This document shows, piece after piece, positions 19,410 to 28,563 of a DNA stretch of 64,000 nt; within the stretch, counting starts at the first letter, position 1; every line of letters begins with the position of its first letter. The stretch lies in assembly GCA_021824145.1 (NCBI GenBank), contig JAKALM010000002.1:186001-250000 (forward strand), read 5' to 3'. Position numbers and translations under genes: made by a program. This DNA comes from Bacteroidota bacterium (lineage in GTDB: Bacteria; Bacteroidota; Ignavibacteria; Ignavibacteriales; Ignavibacteriaceae). The notes beneath the pieces are model-generated. The model ran no database searches. It had not been told where the DNA came from and worked only from the letters and a program-made list of their open reading frames with translations.

Positions 19410-20144
19410 TTATTTTTTCATTGCTATTATGCCAAAAGACCTTCCAGATTGCTGTCCATCTCTGCGGTATGAATGAAAAAGCTCTTCCATCTTAAACGAA
19501 CAAAGCGATGAAGCTTGTATGTTAGATTTTATCAAACCGAAATTTAAAAGAATATCATAATTTGCACCTGCTACATCTAGAAGATATTTTTCACCTAATT
19601 GGATTAAGTACTTTTTATCAAAACGATTTGCAACTTCTTCACCAACTTCATATTTTTTTTGGCTTATTGAAGGAGCAATATAAGCAGAAATATTTTCCGC
19701 GTTTGACCCAAAAGCATTTGAAAGGGTTTGTAGAGTTTTTTGAAGTATTTTTTTTTGTGTTCCCCTCCATCCGGAATGTACCGCAGCAATAATTTTTCTT
19801 TTTTTATCATATAAGAAAATTGCGGCACAATCAGCTGTACTAATTGCTAAACCCAAATTTTTTTTGTCAGTAATCATTGCATCGCTTTCACCGCAAACTC
19901 CACCTTTAGTAACATAAATAATCTTATCATCATGATTTTGTTTCTGAATAGCTACATTGTTTATTTCTAATCCAAGTGAACTAAAAAATAATAACCTATT
20001 TTCATCAACAATTTCTTTTTCATCACCAACACTATTTGAAACATTAAAATAGAATGGAGCTTTTCTATTAGCGCCGATTTTTGTACTGAAACCAAAAATA
20101 ATTTCAGGAAATTTTTTGAAGACTTGCGATTTGAGAATCAACAT
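19410..20144 (-). CDS. pgeF: Multicopper-like polyphenol oxidase / purine nucleoside phosphorylase (PgeF/YfiH family)
   Basis: 244 residues. The family core is GESDAMITDKKNLGLAISTA followed by DCAAIFLYD, then IIAAVHSGWRGTQKKIL with the metal-site His. The C-terminal Cys/His pair lies near SLCSFKMEELFHSYRRDG. Members, once annotated as laccases, have been shown to act as zinc-dependent purine nucleoside phosphorylases/adenosine deaminases, and in E. coli YfiH (PgeF) corrects misincorporated residues in peptidoglycan. The start is ATG at 20142-20144. It is transcribed divergently from surE. Confidence 0.9.
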   Translation of the reverse strand: MLILKSQVFKKFPEIIFGFSTKIGANRKAPFYFNVSNSVGDEKEIVDENRLLFFSSLGLEINNVAIQKQNHDDKIIYVTKGGVCGESDAMITDKKNLGLAISTADCAAIFLYDKKRKIIAAVHSGWRGTQKKILQKTLQTLSNAFGSNAENISAYIAPSISQKKYEVGEEVANRFDKKYLIQLGEKYLLDVAGANYDILLNFGLIKSNIQASSLCSFKMEELFHSYRRDGQQSGRSFGIIAMKK

Positions 20145-20306
20145 CTATAATCTATAATTTTTAGTGAAATTACCTATATAATTTAGTGAAATTTTTTAAA
20201 GGAAATAAAATTAAATTTCTTAATCATCTACTGATTCTTTCAATTGAGAGTATAAATGCTAAATGTTATATTGGCGCATCAAAATGAAATTAAAAAGGTA
20301 ATTGAT

Positions 20307-21086
20307 TTGAATATTTTAGTAACAAATGATGATGGTATTTATTCTCCAGGAATTTTCGCTTTAGCAAAATCCTTAAGTGAGATTGGTAATGTAACTGTAG
20401 TTGCTCCAATGCAAGAACAAAGCGCTGTAGGCCATGCAATCACAATGCAAAATCCGTTGCGTGTTACTGAAGCATGGAAGAATGGAGATTTTTTTGGATA
20501 TGCAGTAAGCGGTACGCCAGCTGATTGTGTAAAAATTGGAATAAGAAATATTATGAATACCGCTCCAGATTTAGTTGTTTCCGGAATTAATCATGGTTCA
20601 AACACAGCTATAAATATTATTTATTCTGGAACAGTTTCGGCAGCAAGAGAAGCGGCTATCATGGATGTTCCATCTATGGCAGTGTCAATTACAAATCATG
20701 CTGCCAAGAATTTTGAATTTGCAGCAAGAGTATCAAAACTTTTAGCAACAGAAATTGCTGGTAAAGATATCCCTTTAGGTACTCTATTAAATGTAAATGT
20801 TCCCGATGTACCAGAAGAAAAAATTGCTGGTATCATTTTAACTAAACAGGGCAAATCAAAATGGGATGATGTTTATGAGCAGCGAATTGATCCTTACGGA
20901 AAAAATTATTATTGGCTTACAGGTAATTTAGTAGAAAGCGATACAGAATTAGATATTGATCAAGTAGCGATCAAAAAAAATTATGTCTCAGTTTCGCCAA
21001 TACATTTTGACCTTACAGATTATGATACTTTTAATAAAATGAAAAACTGGAATATTGAAAGATTATTAAATGGGAAAACAAATTAA
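20307..21086 (+). CDS. surE: 5'/3'-nucleotidase SurE
   Basis: 259 residues from TTG 20307. The metal-binding N-terminus is NILVTNDDGIYSPGI (catalytic Asp pair), followed by VVAPMQEQSAVGHAIT, SGTPADCVKIG, VVSGINHGSNTAINIIYSGT and SAAREAAIMDVPSMAVS, all SurE hallmarks. It dephosphorylates nucleoside 5' and 3' monophosphates and is linked to stationary survival. I prefer the TTG, because AAGG lies 8 bases upstream and the next residues match other SurE N-termini. The ATG at 20256 (GAGAG upstream) would add 17 residues. The stop overlaps the PhzF gene start by 17 bases. Confidence 0.94.
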   Translation: MNILVTNDDGIYSPGIFALAKSLSEIGNVTVVAPMQEQSAVGHAITMQNPLRVTEAWKNGDFFGYAVSGTPADCVKIGIRNIMNTAPDLVVSGINHGSNTAINIIYSGTVSAAREAAIMDVPSMAVSITNHAAKNFEFAARVSKLLATEIAGKDIPLGTLLNVNVPDVPEEKIAGIILTKQGKSKWDDVYEQRIDPYGKNYYWLTGNLVESDTELDIDQVAIKKNYVSVSPIHFDLTDYDTFNKMKNWNIERLLNGKTN

Positions 21087-21936
21087 GATTCATCAAATAG
21101 ATGCCTTTGCTGAAAAACCATTTCAAGGAAATCCTGCTGGAGTAACATTTGGCGATGAATTAACAAAAGAAGAAATGCAGCTTATTGCAAGAGAAATGAA
21201 TCTTGCTGAAACTGCATTCTTATCAAAGTCATCAGTTGCAGATTACAATTTAAGATGGTTTACCCCTACGACAGAAGTTGATCTTTGCGGACATGCAACC
21301 ATCGCATCACTTCATTTTTTATATTCAATTGGATTGCTAAAAACTAAATCCGAAATAAAATTTGATACACTTTCAGGCATTTTAAAATGTAAAGTAAAAG
21401 ATGACAGATATTTTATACAGATTCCCGTTTTTAAGACAGAAGTTTTCGACGGTAATAAAAAAGAATTTTTAAATGCTTTAGGACTTTTAGAAAGTGAAAT
21501 CGATAACTCAGTTCCATTTATAATTTTAGAAAATGGATATTTATATATTTATGTAAAAAACCTTCAAACAATCAAAAATTTAAAACCGAATTACAAGGAA
21601 CTGTTAAAGCTTCAAAATTTTTATAATGCAGGAGGAACAATAGTCTTTACAAGAGAAACATTTGATAAAGAAAATTTCGCCCATCTCCGATTCTTCGGTC
21701 CTTATTATGGCATTGATGAAGACCCGGTTACTGGCTCTGCTAATGGACCTCTGTTGTTGGTATTAAACAAATTGGGCTTCATAAATATTAAAAATAATAA
21801 TATAGATCTTTCTTTTGAGCAAGGCGACATAATTGGAAGACGCGGAAGAATTGGGGTCCATTTTTCACCACAGAACAATGAGCTTTTTATCTCAGGAAAG
21901 GCAGTTACTGTTTTGAAGGGAGAAATGTTTTTCTAA
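21070..21936 (+). CDS. PhzF family isomerase/epimerase
   Basis: 288 residues, the full family length. The two diaminopimelate-epimerase-like halves are visible: IHQIDAFAEKPFQGNPAGV with the catalytic-Glu region MNLAETAFLSK in the first, and FFGPYYGIDEDPVTGSANGP in the second. CGHATIASLHFL is the GHAT motif. PhzF proteins of primary metabolism have mostly unknown substrates; the name does not imply phenazine synthesis here. ATG 21070 overlaps the end of surE and its stop abuts the next ATG directly, so surE, this gene and the following VWA gene are translationally linked. Confidence 0.9.
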   Translation: MGKQIKIHQIDAFAEKPFQGNPAGVTFGDELTKEEMQLIAREMNLAETAFLSKSSVADYNLRWFTPTTEVDLCGHATIASLHFLYSIGLLKTKSEIKFDTLSGILKCKVKDDRYFIQIPVFKTEVFDGNKKEFLNALGLLESEIDNSVPFIILENGYLYIYVKNLQTIKNLKPNYKELLKLQNFYNAGGTIVFTRETFDKENFAHLRFFGPYYGIDEDPVTGSANGPLLLVLNKLGFINIKNNNIDLSFEQGDIIGRRGRIGVHFSPQNNELFISGKAVTVLKGEMFF

Positions 21937-24087
21937 ATGTTTAATTACGAAAAAATTAATCTCAATTTCTTTTTTCCGCCGTTTTATTTTTTTCTGTTTT
22001 TAATTTTACTTACAGCTTACAGCTTTTATGTTTATAGATATACCATCCCCCAAATTAGTTCTTCAAAAAAAATATTTCTGACTGGATTAAGATCTCTAGC
22101 TTTAATCTTACTTCTTTTTGTTTTCTTCGAACCAATTTTGACACTTGCCAAGAAAAAAGTACTCGAACCTATCAGCCTTATTTTTCTTGATAATTCAAGA
22201 TCAATGCAGATAAACGATGGAACAAATAGAGAGCAGACTATTAAAAGTTTTGTAAATGGAATTCAGAAAAATAATTTATCAAATAATTCAATTATTTTTT
22301 CGTTTGGGACAAAAATTTCTAAATTAAATATTGACAGCTTGAATAAATTAAATTTCTCAGAAGGAAGTACAAATTTTGCAAATATATCTTCTACAATAAA
22401 AAAAATAGACCAAAATATTTCATCAATAGTTATTGCAAGCGATGGTGTAATAACAGAAGGCGCTGATCCAATTCATTCTTTAGAAAAATTAAATATCCCA
22501 ATTTTTACTATTGGCATTGGAGATTCGACATCTCGAAATGATATTGCTGTAAAAAATGTTTTATTCAATGACATGATTTATGCACAAACCCCAACAGCAA
22601 TAGTAGCAGCAATATCTAATATTGGATTTGGAAATAAAAATGTAACAGTTTCATTTTTTGAAAATGATGTTTTAATAGATCATAATAATATAACGCTGAG
22701 TCCGGATGGAATTCAAAATGTTGATTTTACATATACGCCTAAAAGTGGAGGAGAAAAAAAACTATCAGTTGAAGTTTCCAATATTCCGGGTGAATTTACA
22801 ACTGCCAATAATAGAAAAATATTTTACTTGAAAGTATTAAGCAACAAAGTAAAGATATTACTTTTAGCCGGCAGCCCATCATCTGATGTTTCTTTTGTAA
22901 AAAACACTTTAAAATCTGATAATAATTTTACTATCAACTCTATAACTCAAGTAGCTGCAAATAAATTTATTGAAAAAAATGATCAGCAAAAATTAATAGA
23001 TAGTGCAAATATATTTTTTCTTATTGGTTTTCCTTCTAAAGAAACACCGATGAATTTGTGGCAAAGTGTGATAAAAAATATTTCTGAAAAAGACATCCCA
23101 TATTTTATAACGCTTTCAAGCGGAATTGATTTTTCAAAATTAAAACTTCTTCAAAGCGAACTACCATTTACAATTGGAAATATTAATAATGATTATATTG
23201 AAATCCAGCCTGATATATCAGCATATCAGCAAGACAATCCACTTCTTCAGAATAATTCTTCAAACCCAATTGGATCATGGAATAATTTACCGCCTGTATA
23301 CCAACCAAATGTGGATTTGAGATCGAAACCTGAAAGCAATATTATTTCAAAAGTAAAAATAAATAATGTCCCGATGAATAGGCCTTTGATTTTAACAAAA
23401 ATGCTCGGGAACAAAAAATCAATTGCAGTTTTAGCAAAAGATATTTGGAGATGGAAATTAGAAACAGCGCCAAAAAATCTTGATCTTTTTGACAGATTTA
23501 TTTTAAGTAGTGTAAAGTGGCTAAACAAAAAAGAAAATCAAAAACTGGTTACAATAAAAACGTCAAAAAAGTTATATTCACTTGGTGAGCAAATAGAATT
23601 TAATGCACAGGTATACGATCAAACTTATAATCCAGTTTCTGATGCAAATGTTAATGTAAAAATAAAAACTGGAAATGAAACAAATGAAATAAATTTAAAT
23701 TCATTAGGGAATGGACTATATGAAGGGACATTTCAATCAGATAAAGCTGGTGATTATTCTTATTCAGGTGATGCATCGATAGGTCAAAATAAATTAGGAA
23801 GTGATAACGGAAGTTTCAATATTGGTGAAGTTGATATTGAGATGATGAATCCGAGAATGAATTATGAATACCTTAACCTTTTAGCAAATCAAACCAATGG
23901 GAAATTTTTCTATAATTCAAATTTTCAACAACTTTTCAGTATTTTAAAACAGATAAATAAAAAATCTGAAAAAGATAAAATTGAAGTTAGCGATATTAAT
24001 CTTTGGTCAAATGAATGGCTGCTGATAATTGCAATAATTTTATTTGGGATGGAATGGTTTTTCAGAAAAAGATGGGGTATGATTTAG
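21937..24087 (+). CDS. Membrane protein with von Willebrand A-like domain (BatA-like)
   Basis: 716 residues. Two N-terminal membrane helices (about 13-32 and 45-65) precede a VWA-like domain with the MIDAS-type sequence FLDNSRSMQIN (DxSxS, near 85). Then come a CARDB-like beta domain (about 205-285), a Rossmann-like glutamine-amidotransferase-type middle region (from ILLLAGSPSSDVSFV), a late beta domain, and one C-terminal helix (about 690-708) with a basic end. The plan matches Bacteroidota BatA-like or DUF4159-associated surface proteins, which sit in the inner membrane with the body in the periplasm. Function unknown. Its ATG follows the PhzF stop with no gap. Confidence 0.78.
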   Translation: MFNYEKINLNFFFPPFYFFLFLILLTAYSFYVYRYTIPQISSSKKIFLTGLRSLALILLLFVFFEPILTLAKKKVLEPISLIFLDNSRSMQINDGTNREQTIKSFVNGIQKNNLSNNSIIFSFGTKISKLNIDSLNKLNFSEGSTNFANISSTIKKIDQNISSIVIASDGVITEGADPIHSLEKLNIPIFTIGIGDSTSRNDIAVKNVLFNDMIYAQTPTAIVAAISNIGFGNKNVTVSFFENDVLIDHNNITLSPDGIQNVDFTYTPKSGGEKKLSVEVSNIPGEFTTANNRKIFYLKVLSNKVKILLLAGSPSSDVSFVKNTLKSDNNFTINSITQVAANKFIEKNDQQKLIDSANIFFLIGFPSKETPMNLWQSVIKNISEKDIPYFITLSSGIDFSKLKLLQSELPFTIGNINNDYIEIQPDISAYQQDNPLLQNNSSNPIGSWNNLPPVYQPNVDLRSKPESNIISKVKINNVPMNRPLILTKMLGNKKSIAVLAKDIWRWKLETAPKNLDLFDRFILSSVKWLNKKENQKLVTIKTSKKLYSLGEQIEFNAQVYDQTYNPVSDANVNVKIKTGNETNEINLNSLGNGLYEGTFQSDKAGDYSYSGDASIGQNKLGSDNGSFNIGEVDIEMMNPRMNYEYLNLLANQTNGKFFYNSNFQQLFSILKQINKKSEKDKIEVSDINLWSNEWLLIIAIILFGMEWFFRKRWGMI

Positions 24088-24137
24088 TAATTAAAAAAAT
24101 TTATAAATATATACTTTAAAAATTAAGTGGGGATCGA

Positions 24138-24821
24138 ATGAAACTATTTAAAGAAATTTTTGATTTTTTTCTTCCAAGATTTTGTCCTTCATGCGGCAAA
24201 AAGCTTATTGTTGATGAGGAAGTCATTTGTTCGAAATGTTTAAGTAATATCCAAAGGGCAAGTGAAAGCAGGCTCCATTATGAATTTCAGAAAAAATTTT
24301 CTCATAAAGATATTATTTCAGGGTTTGCTTCGCTTTATATTTTTGAAAAGGACAAAGAGTTACAATCTATCATTCATTCGATAAAATATAATCAAAGATT
24401 TTTAACCGGAAAATTTCTAGGAGAGTTAGTTGGTAAAGAGTTTAATAAATTATTTCACATCTGGAAAATTGATTATATAATTCCAATACCTCTTCATCAT
24501 TTGAAGAAAGCAGAGCGCGGATATAATCAGTCATTCTATATTGCCAAAGGAATTAGCAAACAGGCCAAGATTTTAATTAATTCCAAAGTAATAAACAGAA
24601 ATCGCTTTACTCAAACTCAAACTGCTCTGAATTTACAAGAGAGAGAAAAAAATATGTGCGGTGCGTTTTCAATTAAAAATTCAAATTATATATTAGGTAA
24701 AAATATATTATTGGTAGATGATGTTATCACGACTGGCGCAACAATAAGTGAATGCGGAAAAGTTTTAAAAGATAACGGCGCAAAAAATATTTTTGCTGTT
24801 TCATTAGCCATTGCAGATTGA
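24138..24821 (+). CDS. ComF family phosphoribosyltransferase-like protein
   Basis: 227 residues. A zinc-ribbon N-terminus (CPSCGKKL...CSKC, residues 17-38) precedes a type I phosphoribosyltransferase fold with the PRPP loop ILLVDDVITTGATISECG. IIPIPLHHLKKAERGYNQSF and the following FTQTQTALNLQERE are ComF/GntX family signatures. In competent bacteria ComFC acts in uptake of single-stranded DNA; no other competence gene is in this window, so its role here is open. GGGG lies upstream of the ATG. It converges with argS (10 bases between stops). Confidence 0.9.
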   Translation: MKLFKEIFDFFLPRFCPSCGKKLIVDEEVICSKCLSNIQRASESRLHYEFQKKFSHKDIISGFASLYIFEKDKELQSIIHSIKYNQRFLTGKFLGELVGKEFNKLFHIWKIDYIIPIPLHHLKKAERGYNQSFYIAKGISKQAKILINSKVINRNRFTQTQTALNLQEREKNMCGAFSIKNSNYILGKNILLVDDVITTGATISECGKVLKDNGAKNIFAVSLAIAD

Positions 24822-24831
24822 AAAGACGAAG

Positions 24832-26460
24832 TTACATTCTTTCTGGAGCATTTACTCCAAGAATAGACAAGCCATTTTTAATTACAATTTTAGTTGCTAA
24901 AGCAAGCGCCACTCTTGCTTCTGCTAACTTTCTTTCCGATCCTAAAATTCTGCAAAAAGTATAAAATTTATGAAATAATGCAGCAAGCTCTTCAAGGTAA
25001 GTACAAATACGATGAGTTTCAAAAAGCTCTGCGCTGATTAAAATTTCTTCTTTAAATTGATGAAGTTTTTTAAGCAGCTGTTGTTCTTCATTAGTTGATA
25101 GCAAATCTAAATTTTCGGTTGAAGCTTTTAAATTTTCTTTTTCTATCATCTTAAGAATGGAACAGATTCTTGCGTGTGCATATTGCAAATAAAAAACAGG
25201 ATTCTCATCAGACTGTTTTTTTGCAAGTGATAAATCAAAATTCATATGAGTTGTAATATTCCTCATATTGAAAAAATATCTTACAACATCTGCGCCAACT
25301 TCGTCAACTAGCTGATCAAGAGTAATATAATTAGCTTTACGAGTTGACATTTTCACAACTTCACCACCATCCATAATTGTAACAAATTGATGTATAAGAA
25401 CTTTTACTTTATCAGAATCGTACCCCAAAGCTTTTAAACCGGCAAGAACGTCTGGGTAAGTTGCATTATGGTCAGAACCAAAAATATCAATCATCAAATC
25501 ATATCCGCGATTGAATTTTACTATGTGATATGCTATATCTGGAAGCCTATATGTGGGTTCGCCAGAAGACTTAACTATCACTTTATCCTGCTCATTTCCT
25601 AGTTCAATTAATTTTAGCCATGTGGCTCCATCTTTTTCATAGATCAATTTTTTTTCTTTGAATGATTCTATTGTTCCCCTTATTTTGCCTTCTTCATAGA
25701 GTGAATTTTCGTTGAAAAAGATTTTATGAATAATTTTTAATTTTTCTAAAGATTTTTTAATATCCTTAAAAATTTCTGTTTCAGCTTTTTCTTTAAATTT
25801 CCCTTCAGCAGATTCGTTTAATAATTTATCTCCAAATTCATCTAATAAACTTTTGGCAATTTCTTTGATGTATTCGCCTTGATAATAATCTTCTGGGAAA
25901 TCTACTTTAATACCCAGCAGTTCCAAATATCTTAGTCTAACGGAATCGCCGAGAACTCGCATCTGTCGTCCAGCATTATTAAAATAATACTCACGGTCAA
26001 CAGAGTAGCCAACACTTTCTAATAGATTAGCAATTGTATCGCCAAAAACTGCGTTCCTACCGTGGCCAACAGTCAATGGTCCAGTAGGATTTGCAGAAAC
26101 AAATTCTACATTTGCTTTTTTACCAGCATACTTTTTAGAGTGACCAAAATAATTTTCCTCTGTTAAAATCTCTTTTGCAATTTTTGCGATAAATGACGGC
26201 GTGAAGAAAAAATTAATAAAACCAGGGCCAGCAATTTCTACTTTTTTAATATTTTCAGAATCATAATTCAATGAAGAAATTATTTCTTCTGCAACCTCGC
26301 GTGGCTTTCGTTTCAATTTTTTTGCAAGCAGCATTGCTGCATTTGAAGAAAGATCGCCATGCGATTCAGTCTTTGGAATATCAAATACTAGATTTAGTCC
26401 ATTTAAATATTCTAATTTTTCAGCAGCTTCGTTGAAAATTAATTGTAAATATTCTTTCAA
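24832..26460 (-). CDS. argS: Arginyl-tRNA synthetase
   Basis: 542 residues. Class I synthetase: HIGH-type motif within SANPTGPLTVGHGRNAVFGD near residue 120 and KMSKS-type VVKMSTRKANYITLDQLVDE near 375. An Arg-specific N-terminal additional domain and the C-terminal anticodon-binding helical domain (from about 425, ending LSILGVNAPERM) are both present. Translation starts at TTG 26458-26460, five bases after AAGGA. Downstream lie no co-directional genes; rsfS lies upstream on the same strand. A tRNA-Arg(CCG), a substrate, is encoded at 51.5 kb. Confidence 0.96.
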   Translation of the reverse strand: MKEYLQLIFNEAAEKLEYLNGLNLVFDIPKTESHGDLSSNAAMLLAKKLKRKPREVAEEIISSLNYDSENIKKVEIAGPGFINFFFTPSFIAKIAKEILTEENYFGHSKKYAGKKANVEFVSANPTGPLTVGHGRNAVFGDTIANLLESVGYSVDREYYFNNAGRQMRVLGDSVRLRYLELLGIKVDFPEDYYQGEYIKEIAKSLLDEFGDKLLNESAEGKFKEKAETEIFKDIKKSLEKLKIIHKIFFNENSLYEEGKIRGTIESFKEKKLIYEKDGATWLKLIELGNEQDKVIVKSSGEPTYRLPDIAYHIVKFNRGYDLMIDIFGSDHNATYPDVLAGLKALGYDSDKVKVLIHQFVTIMDGGEVVKMSTRKANYITLDQLVDEVGADVVRYFFNMRNITTHMNFDLSLAKKQSDENPVFYLQYAHARICSILKMIEKENLKASTENLDLLSTNEEQQLLKKLHQFKEEILISAELFETHRICTYLEELAALFHKFYTFCRILGSERKLAEARVALALATKIVIKNGLSILGVNAPERM

Positions 26461-26498
26461 AGTGTTCCTTAAATTCTTTTAACTATTATTAAGACAAT

Positions 26499-26918
26499 TT
26501 ATTGTTTCGGTTGAAGTTTCTTAGGCCTTCCAACTTTCTTTTTAATAACCTGGTCTGGCTTTGGATTTAAAGCTGGATCAGAAACTTCCGTTATTACTGC
26601 ATCGCCCCATAATTTTTCCAAATTATAAAATTCTCTATATTCTTTTTTAAATATATGCACAACAACATCAATATAATCTAACAAAACCCAATTAAGTGCA
26701 TTATAACCTTCTTTGTGCCAAGAACGAATTCCTTCTTCGCGCAAGCTTTTATCAATTTCATCAGAAATCGCTTTAACTTGCGTATCAGAATCTGCGCTGC
26801 AGATAACAAAAAAATCGGCCATTGTTGTTAACTGTTGAAGGTCTAAAATTTTCACATTATAACCTTTTTTATTAAAAATAAGGTCGGCTATTCTTTCAGC
26901 CAATTGTTTTGAGTTCAA
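26499..26918 (-). CDS. rsfS: Ribosomal silencing factor RsfS
   Basis: 139 residues. The core (about 1-112) matches the RsfS/Iojap family: LTTMADFFVICSADSDTQVK, LREEGIRSWHKEGYNALNWV, LLDYIDVVVHIF and FYNLEKLWGDA. RsfS binds uL14 on the 50S subunit and blocks subunit joining when nutrients are scarce. The last 25 residues are extra, basic and proline-rich (VGRPKK), resembling an AT-hook core. The start is TTG 26916-26918 preceded by AGAGGA. It lies between a LytR_C protein gene (upstream) and argS (downstream), all minus strand. Confidence 0.94.
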   Translation of the reverse strand: MNSKQLAERIADLIFNKKGYNVKILDLQQLTTMADFFVICSADSDTQVKAISDEIDKSLREEGIRSWHKEGYNALNWVLLDYIDVVVHIFKKEYREFYNLEKLWGDAVITEVSDPALNPKPDQVIKKKVGRPKKLQPKQ

Positions 26919-26929
26919 TATATTTCCTC

Positions 26930-27415
26930 TTATTTAAATGGTTTTAAATTATTAAAATCTTTTCCAATAATTAATGAAACATCTAAAAAGTAATTACTAT
27001 TCATTTGCTGAATTACATTTTTATGATCAATTCCTAAAGTATCCGCAACTTTATAGGCGTTAACCATATTTCCTGTTCTATCAATTACAATTGATTTTTC
27101 AACATCATATGAAATATAATTTCCTATTTGGACAACATCAAAATTATGATTTCGCAAATAGTCAGTTAAAGTATCCGCAACACCTGCAACTCCGCAACCA
27201 TTTAAAACTTCTATTTGAATTGTTGAAGAATTTACTCTTTTTTTTACAACCAAATTAGTTGGAGTTTTTAATGATAAATTTGAATAAAGAGAATAAGATA
27301 AAAAAAAGATAATACCGACAAGCAAAAAAATTATTGAATTTAAGATGAAATTGGAAGTGAACTTATTTCTTGAATTTTTAGAATGCGTTTCTTTTGAACT
27401 TGCTTTTCCCTTCAC
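26930..27415 (-). CDS. Membrane protein with LytR C-terminal (LytR_C) domain
   Basis: 161 residues. A basic 24-residue cytoplasmic tail precedes one membrane helix (about 26-46); the rest is extracytoplasmic. The domain at about 66-155 starts IQIEVLNGCGVAGVADTLTD and continues with VVQIGN, which is the LytR_C (PF13399) pattern found after LytR-CpsA-Psr enzymes and on its own in Bacteroidota. The domain's role is unclear. The start is probably GTG 27413-27415; no ATG is available before the membrane helix. It lies 11 bases upstream of rsfS. Confidence 0.8.
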   Translation of the reverse strand: MKGKASSKETHSKNSRNKFTSNFILNSIIFLLVGIIFFLSYSLYSNLSLKTPTNLVVKKRVNSSTIQIEVLNGCGVAGVADTLTDYLRNHNFDVVQIGNYISYDVEKSIVIDRTGNMVNAYKVADTLGIDHKNVIQQMNSNYFLDVSLIIGKDFNNLKPFK

Positions 27416-27446
27416 TTATATATTAACTCTGTCTAAGATTGTAATT

Positions 27447-27950
27447 TTATCTATTAAAAAAAGAATCATTATTAAAACCATTATAGAATCCATAATTATA
27501 ACCACCGAAGTAAGAATATGGTGAATAATAATTATATGGAAGATTACTATACTGTACAGAAATTGAAAAATCTTTCCAAGGCCTATAATTAACTGCCGCT
27601 TTGCTTATATAAATTCCATTAATACTATTATTGAATTGTTTACCAAATGTACTGTAAGGTGTATGTATAACGCTTGCATCTAGCTGTACATTTAGGTTGT
27701 TGTTGAACTTATACATCATACTGTTTGTATAAACACCTAATGCCAGTCCTTGATTGCCAAAAGTAGAATACGATAAACTATAAGATTGTTTCATCTTAAA
27801 ATTATCCGGATTAATAAATCCAAATAAATTAGTTGAAGGCTGAGCCAATATTCCATCTTTAACTTCGGTTGTAGGAAATCCAGAATCTTTAAATTGAGCA
27901 AACCCGGAAATTGAGAATAAAACAAATAATATGATAAATAACTTTTTCAT
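27447..27950 (-). CDS. Secreted hypothetical protein, Tyr/Asn/Phe-rich C-terminus
   Basis: 167 residues. A clear signal peptide (MKKLFIILFVLFSISGFAQ) is followed by a beta-rich body (about 35-140) with alternating hydrophobic residues, and ends in a segment unusually rich in Tyr, Gly, Asn and Phe (YYSPYSYFGGYNYGFYNGF). I do not recognise a family. The body could be a small outer-membrane or surface beta-structure. The ATG at 27948-27950 follows AGGTG closely; a GTG directly before it is in the same frame. It lies upstream of the LytR_C gene on the same strand. Confidence 0.68.
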   Translation of the reverse strand: MKKLFIILFVLFSISGFAQFKDSGFPTTEVKDGILAQPSTNLFGFINPDNFKMKQSYSLSYSTFGNQGLALGVYTNSMMYKFNNNLNVQLDASVIHTPYSTFGKQFNNSINGIYISKAAVNYRPWKDFSISVQYSNLPYNYYSPYSYFGGYNYGFYNGFNNDSFFNR

Positions 27951-28042
27951 CACAACACCTTAGAATTTCGTGTTAATATTAAATAAATCAATTAACAAAA
28001 TCAATGAATTAACTATTCAAAATATTTCAAATGTTAATTGAA

Positions 28043-28399
28043 TTACAGAATTTTTGATATTTTATTACTCTTATCAACCAAAACAATTCTTGGTTTATAA
28101 TTTTTTGCTTCTTCTTCATTCATTTGAGAATATGCAATAATTATAACTTCATCGCCAACAGCGCCTAATCGAGCTGCCGGACCATTTAAACAAATCATAC
28201 CGCTGTTAGACGGTCCTTCAATAGTATAAGTTTCAAGCCTGCTTCCATTATTTACGTTTACAACTTGAACTTTTTCAAAAGGTAAAATATTTGCTTTATC
28301 CAACAATTCTTTGTCTATTGTAATACTTCCTTCATAATAAAGCTCCGACATAGTTACAGTTGCCCGATGAATTTTAGAACGGAACATTTCTCTTGTCAT
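28043..28399 (-). CDS. panD: Aspartate 1-decarboxylase precursor
   Basis: 118 residues from ATG 28397-28399, which has GGAG five bases upstream. This start places the self-cleavage site YEGS exactly at Gly24-Ser25, the canonical position. Cleavage there generates the pyruvoyl group that decarboxylates aspartate to beta-alanine for pantothenate. Other family residues: [40 protein letters not shown]. Upstream in-frame codons could add 14 residues but are not conserved. It is divergent from the trp operon, with a 164-base shared upstream region. No other pan gene is nearby. Confidence 0.95.
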   Translation of the reverse strand: MTREMFRSKIHRATVTMSELYYEGSITIDKELLDKANILPFEKVQVVNVNNGSRLETYTIEGPSNSGMICLNGPAARLGAVGDEVIIIAYSQMNEEEAKNYKPRIVLVDKSNKISKIL

Positions 28400-28525
28400 T
28401 AATTCTCCACAAATTTTGCGGCGAAATATAATTAGAACCATTTTAAACTTTCAAGGTTTAATATTTTCAGATTATATTTTTTTGTAACCTCTTTTACAAA
28501 TCAGCATTATTTTTCATATTGCCTC

Positions 28526-28555
28526 TTGACATTTCAAAATTCTGATTTATATTTG
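28526..28555 (+). promoter_or_regulatory. Promoter of the trp operon
   Basis: A perfect TTGACA (28526-28531) is followed after 16 bases by TATATTTG (28548-28555). The latter reads both as a sigma70-like TATATT and as the Bacteroidota -7 box TAnnTTTG. Transcription would start near 28560, only a few bases before the leader-peptide ATG at 28564. This assignment is by consensus only. Confidence 0.65.
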
Positions 28556-28563
28556 CATCCAAT

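Noticed and set aside
28400-28525. Extra small gene between panD and the trp promoter
   Set aside because: Only short frames exist there, none with a ribosome site; it is best read as the divergent control region.
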